NCBI GenBank assembly: GCA_938040725.1
Contig: CALHZX010000083.1
Coordinates: 1-42,197, forward strand
Source of the DNA: an uncultured Actinomyces sp.
GTDB taxonomy: Bacteria; Actinomycetota; Actinomycetes; Actinomycetales; Actinomycetaceae
Reading direction: 5' to 3'
DNA length: 42,197 nucleotides
Shown here: in pieces, positions 40,156 to 42,197 of the stretch
How the letters are laid out: each line of letters begins with the position of its first letter
Position numbering within the stretch: position 1 is the stretch's first letter
Program-made: the position numbers and the translations under genes
Notes under the pieces: model-generated
What the model was told of the DNA's origin: nothing
The model's database searches: none
What the model saw: only the letters and a program-made list of their open reading frames with translations

Positions 40156-42197
40156 TCACTCCTCGGAAGCGCCCTCTTCGTGCTCGTCATCACGGCGACG
40201 ACGGGTGCGGGTGCGGGGGCGACGCTCGCGACGCTCGGAGCGATCACGACGCTCACGACGCTGCTCGGCATGCTCGCCCTCGGGGGCCTCAAGCTCACCG
40301 GCCTCGCCGTCGATGACGGCGTGCAGGCTCAGCTTGCCACGGTCGCCGATCTCAGCGATCTCAACCTCGACCTGCTGGCCGACCTGCAGGACGTCGTCCA
40401 CCGAGTCGATGCGCTTGCCGCCCACGAGGCGACGCACCTGCGAGATGTGCAGGAGGCCGTCCTTGCCGGGGGTCAGCGACACGAAGGCGCCGAACGACGT
40501 GGTCTTGACGACCGTACCGACGAAGCGCTCGCCGACCTCGGGCATCTGCGGGTTCGCAATCTGGTTGACCATCGTGCGGGCAGCCTCGGCAGAGGCGCCG
40601 TCGGAGGAGGCGATGTAGACGGTGCCGTCGTCCTCGATGGTGACATCGGCCCCGGTCTCGTCCTGGATCTGGTTGATCATCTTGCCCTTGGGGCCAATGA
40701 CCTCGCCGATCTTATCGACGGGGACCTTGACGGTGATGATACGAGGAGCGTTGGGGCTCATCTCATCGGGGCCGTCAATCGCCTGGTTGATGAGGTCGAG
40801 GATCGCCAGGCGGGCATCGCGAGCCTGGGCCAGCGCGCCGCGCAGCACCTGGGAGTCGATGCCGTCGAGCTTGGTGTCCAGCTGCAGGGCCGTGATGAAG
40901 TCGCGGGTACCAGCAACCTTGAAGTCCATGTCGCCGAAGCCGTCCTCGGCGCCCAGGATGTCGGTCAGGGTGACAGCCTTGAACTGGCCGTCGACCTCGC
41001 CCGTCATCAGGCCCATCGCGATGCCCGCGACGGGGGCGCGCAGCGGCACGCCGGCCTGGAGGAGAGACAGGGTCGAGGCGCAGACGGAGCCCATCGACGA
41101 GGAGCCGTTGGAACCCATGGTCTCGGAGACCTGACGGATCGCGTAGGGGAAGTCCTCACGCGAAGGCAGGACGGGAACCAGAGCGCGCTCGGCCAGGTCG
41201 CCATGGCCGATCTCGCGGCGCTTCGGGGATCCGACGCGGCCGACCTCACCCGTGGAGAACGGGGCGAAGTTGTACTGGTGCATGTAGCGCTTGGCATTGA
41301 TGGGCGACAGGTTGTCGATCTGCTGCTCCATGCGCAGCATCGCCAGGGTGGTCACGCCCAGGATCTGGGTCTCGCCGCGCTGGAAGAGGGCGGAGCCGTG
41401 CACGCGAGGCAGGACCTCGACCTCGGCGGACAGAGAACGGATCTGGCGCGGCGTACGGCCGTCCATGCGGATCTCTTCACGCAGGGTGCGGTTACGGATC
41501 GTCGCCTTCTCGAGGGAACGGAAGGCCGCCTTGAGGGCCTTCTCCGACTCGGGGAAGCGCTCGGCGAGAGCGCCCAGCATCTCTTCCTTGACAGCATCAA
41601 CGGCCTCGTCACGGGCGAGCTTGCCCTCGGTCAGCAGGGCCTGAGCGACCTTCTCGGCCGCGTACTCCTCGACCGCCGCGTACTCGTCGTCGGTGTAGTC
41701 CAGGAACAGCGGGAAGTCGGCAGTCTCCTTGGAGGCCTTCTCGGCCACCTTGATCTGAGCCTCGCACAGCGCCTTGATGAAGGGCTTGGCGGCCTCGAGG
41801 CCGTCGGCCACGACATCTTCGGTGGGGGCGGTAGCACCAGAGTGAATGAGCTCCCACTCATTCTTGCCGCCGCCGGCCTCAACCATCATGATCGCGACAT
41901 CTTCGGAGCCGTCTTCCTTGGTGACGATGCGGCCCGCGACAACGATGTTGAACACGGAACGCTCGAGCTCGCTCCAACGCGGGAACGCGACCCACTGGTC
42001 GTCGATGAGCGCCAGGCGGGTGCCTCCGATCGGGCCCGTGAAGGGCAGACCGGCGATCTGGGTGGACATGGACGCGGCGTTGATCGCCAGAACGTCGTAG
42101 GCGTCGTCCGGATCGATCGTCAGAACGGTCTCGACGACCTGAACCTCGTTGCGCAGGCCCTTGACGAAGCCGGGGCGCAGCGGGCGGTCGATGAGGC
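40156..42197 (-). CDS. pnp: Polyribonucleotide nucleotidyltransferase (5' end outside window)
   Basis: PNPase degrades RNA phosphorolytically from the 3' end. The frame stays open to the window edge, past the internal ATG at 42069, with upstream codons encoding LIDRPLRPGFVKGL, so roughly the first 80-100 residues are missing. Seen here are both RNase PH-like cores (ALFQRGETQILGVTTL; SSMGSVCASTLSLLQAGVPL), the KH domain (VPVDKIGEVIGPKGKMINQIQDETGADVTIEDDG) and the S1 domain (GKDGLLHISQV). The C-terminus is an unusual Arg/Glu-rich tail of about 45 residues. It lies upstream of the M16 peptidase, the standard actinobacterial order. Confidence 0.97.
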   Translation of the reverse strand, partial: LIDRPLRPGFVKGLRNEVQVVETVLTIDPDDAYDVLAINAASMSTQIAGLPFTGPIGGTRLALIDDQWVAFPRWSELERSVFNIVVAGRIVTKEDGSEDVAIMMVEAGGGKNEWELIHSGATAPTEDVVADGLEAAKPFIKALCEAQIKVAEKASKETADFPLFLDYTDDEYAAVEEYAAEKVAQALLTEGKLARDEAVDAVKEEMLGALAERFPESEKALKAAFRSLEKATIRNRTLREEIRMDGRTPRQIRSLSAEVEVLPRVHGSALFQRGETQILGVTTLAMLRMEQQIDNLSPINAKRYMHQYNFAPFSTGEVGRVGSPKRREIGHGDLAERALVPVLPSREDFPYAIRQVSETMGSNGSSSMGSVCASTLSLLQAGVPLRAPVAGIAMGLMTGEVDGQFKAVTLTDILGAEDGFGDMDFKVAGTRDFITALQLDTKLDGIDSQVLRGALAQARDARLAILDLINQAIDGPDEMSPNAPRIITVKVPVDKIGEVIGPKGKMINQIQDETGADVTIEDDGTVYIASSDGASAEAARTMVNQIANPQMPEVGERFVGTVVKTTSFGAFVSLTPGKDGLLHISQVRRLVGGKRIDSVDDVLQVGQQVEVEIAEIGDRGKLSLHAVIDGEAGELEAPEGEHAEQRRERRDRSERRERRPRTRTRRRRDDEHEEGASEE

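Overview
This is a contiguous piece of a high-GC actinobacterial chromosome. The gene content (DUF3040, DUF3046, ClgR, LysM-LexA-NrdR, HelD, PAC2) and the core order pnp - M16 peptidase - dapB - dapA - rnj - ftsK - pgsA - clgR - recA - recX - miaB - miaA - dapF - hflX - lexA - nrdR fit Actinomycetales. The short, lean version seen here suggests the Actinomyces/Schaalia group (Actinomycetaceae); the genus is an inference. No tRNA, rRNA, insertion sequence, prophage or CRISPR array was seen.

Layout. 1-63: tail of an unidentified plus-strand gene. 195-2026 (minus): DUF3040 membrane protein and DNA polymerase IV. 2074-2895 (plus): spermidine-synthase-like methyltransferase. 2968-4044 (minus): PAC2 protein. 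4220-9775 (plus): HelD-type helicase, SerA, and an acyl-CoA ligase with an apolipoprotein-like repeat tail. 9849-11828: NrdR and a LysM membrane protein (minus) diverging from LexA (plus), with three SOS boxes between them. 11893-16454 (minus): lactate dehydrogenase, DinG-like helicase, HflX. 16540-17154 (plus): RsmC-like methyltransferase. 17224-19184 (minus): DapF and MiaA. 19245-20226 (plus): two overlapping YbjN genes. 20612-28910 (minus): MiaB, CinA-C, RecX, RecA, DUF3046, ClgR, PgsA, FtsK. 28968-31676 (minus): PfkB-like kinase and RNase J. 31776-36186 (minus): a five-gene accessory module (DUF4418 membrane protein, DUF6273 protein, two FtsX-type permeases with conserved-looking cysteines, ABC ATPase). 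36341-38621 (minus): DapA, GNAT, DapB. 38720-42197 (minus): M16 peptidase and 5'-truncated PNPase.

How the genes work together. Most of the window is housekeeping: lysine/peptidoglycan precursor synthesis (dapA, dapB, dapF), RNA turnover (pnp, rnj), tRNA A37 modification (miaA, miaB), SOS repair (lexA, recA, recX, dinB and dinG homologues) and chromosome segregation (ftsK). The accessory module at 31.8-36.2 kb interrupts the usual dapA-rnj neighbourhood. It has its own near-consensus promoter (TTGACG-N17-TAGTAT), whose -10 is covered by an imperfect DtxR/IdeR-like box, and it encodes a Cys/His/Met-rich membrane protein plus a MacB-like transporter. I read it as a candidate metal- or redox-linked export/uptake system and as the most promising poorly described system here.

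Two patterns cut across genes. A 13-mer, GACGAGGCCGGGG, occurs six times exactly (and at least twice with one mismatch) in different reading frames, on both strands and once in an intergenic palindrome. At least seven genes have a TANNNT -10 element placed 6-7 nt before the start codon, which predicts leaderless mRNAs.
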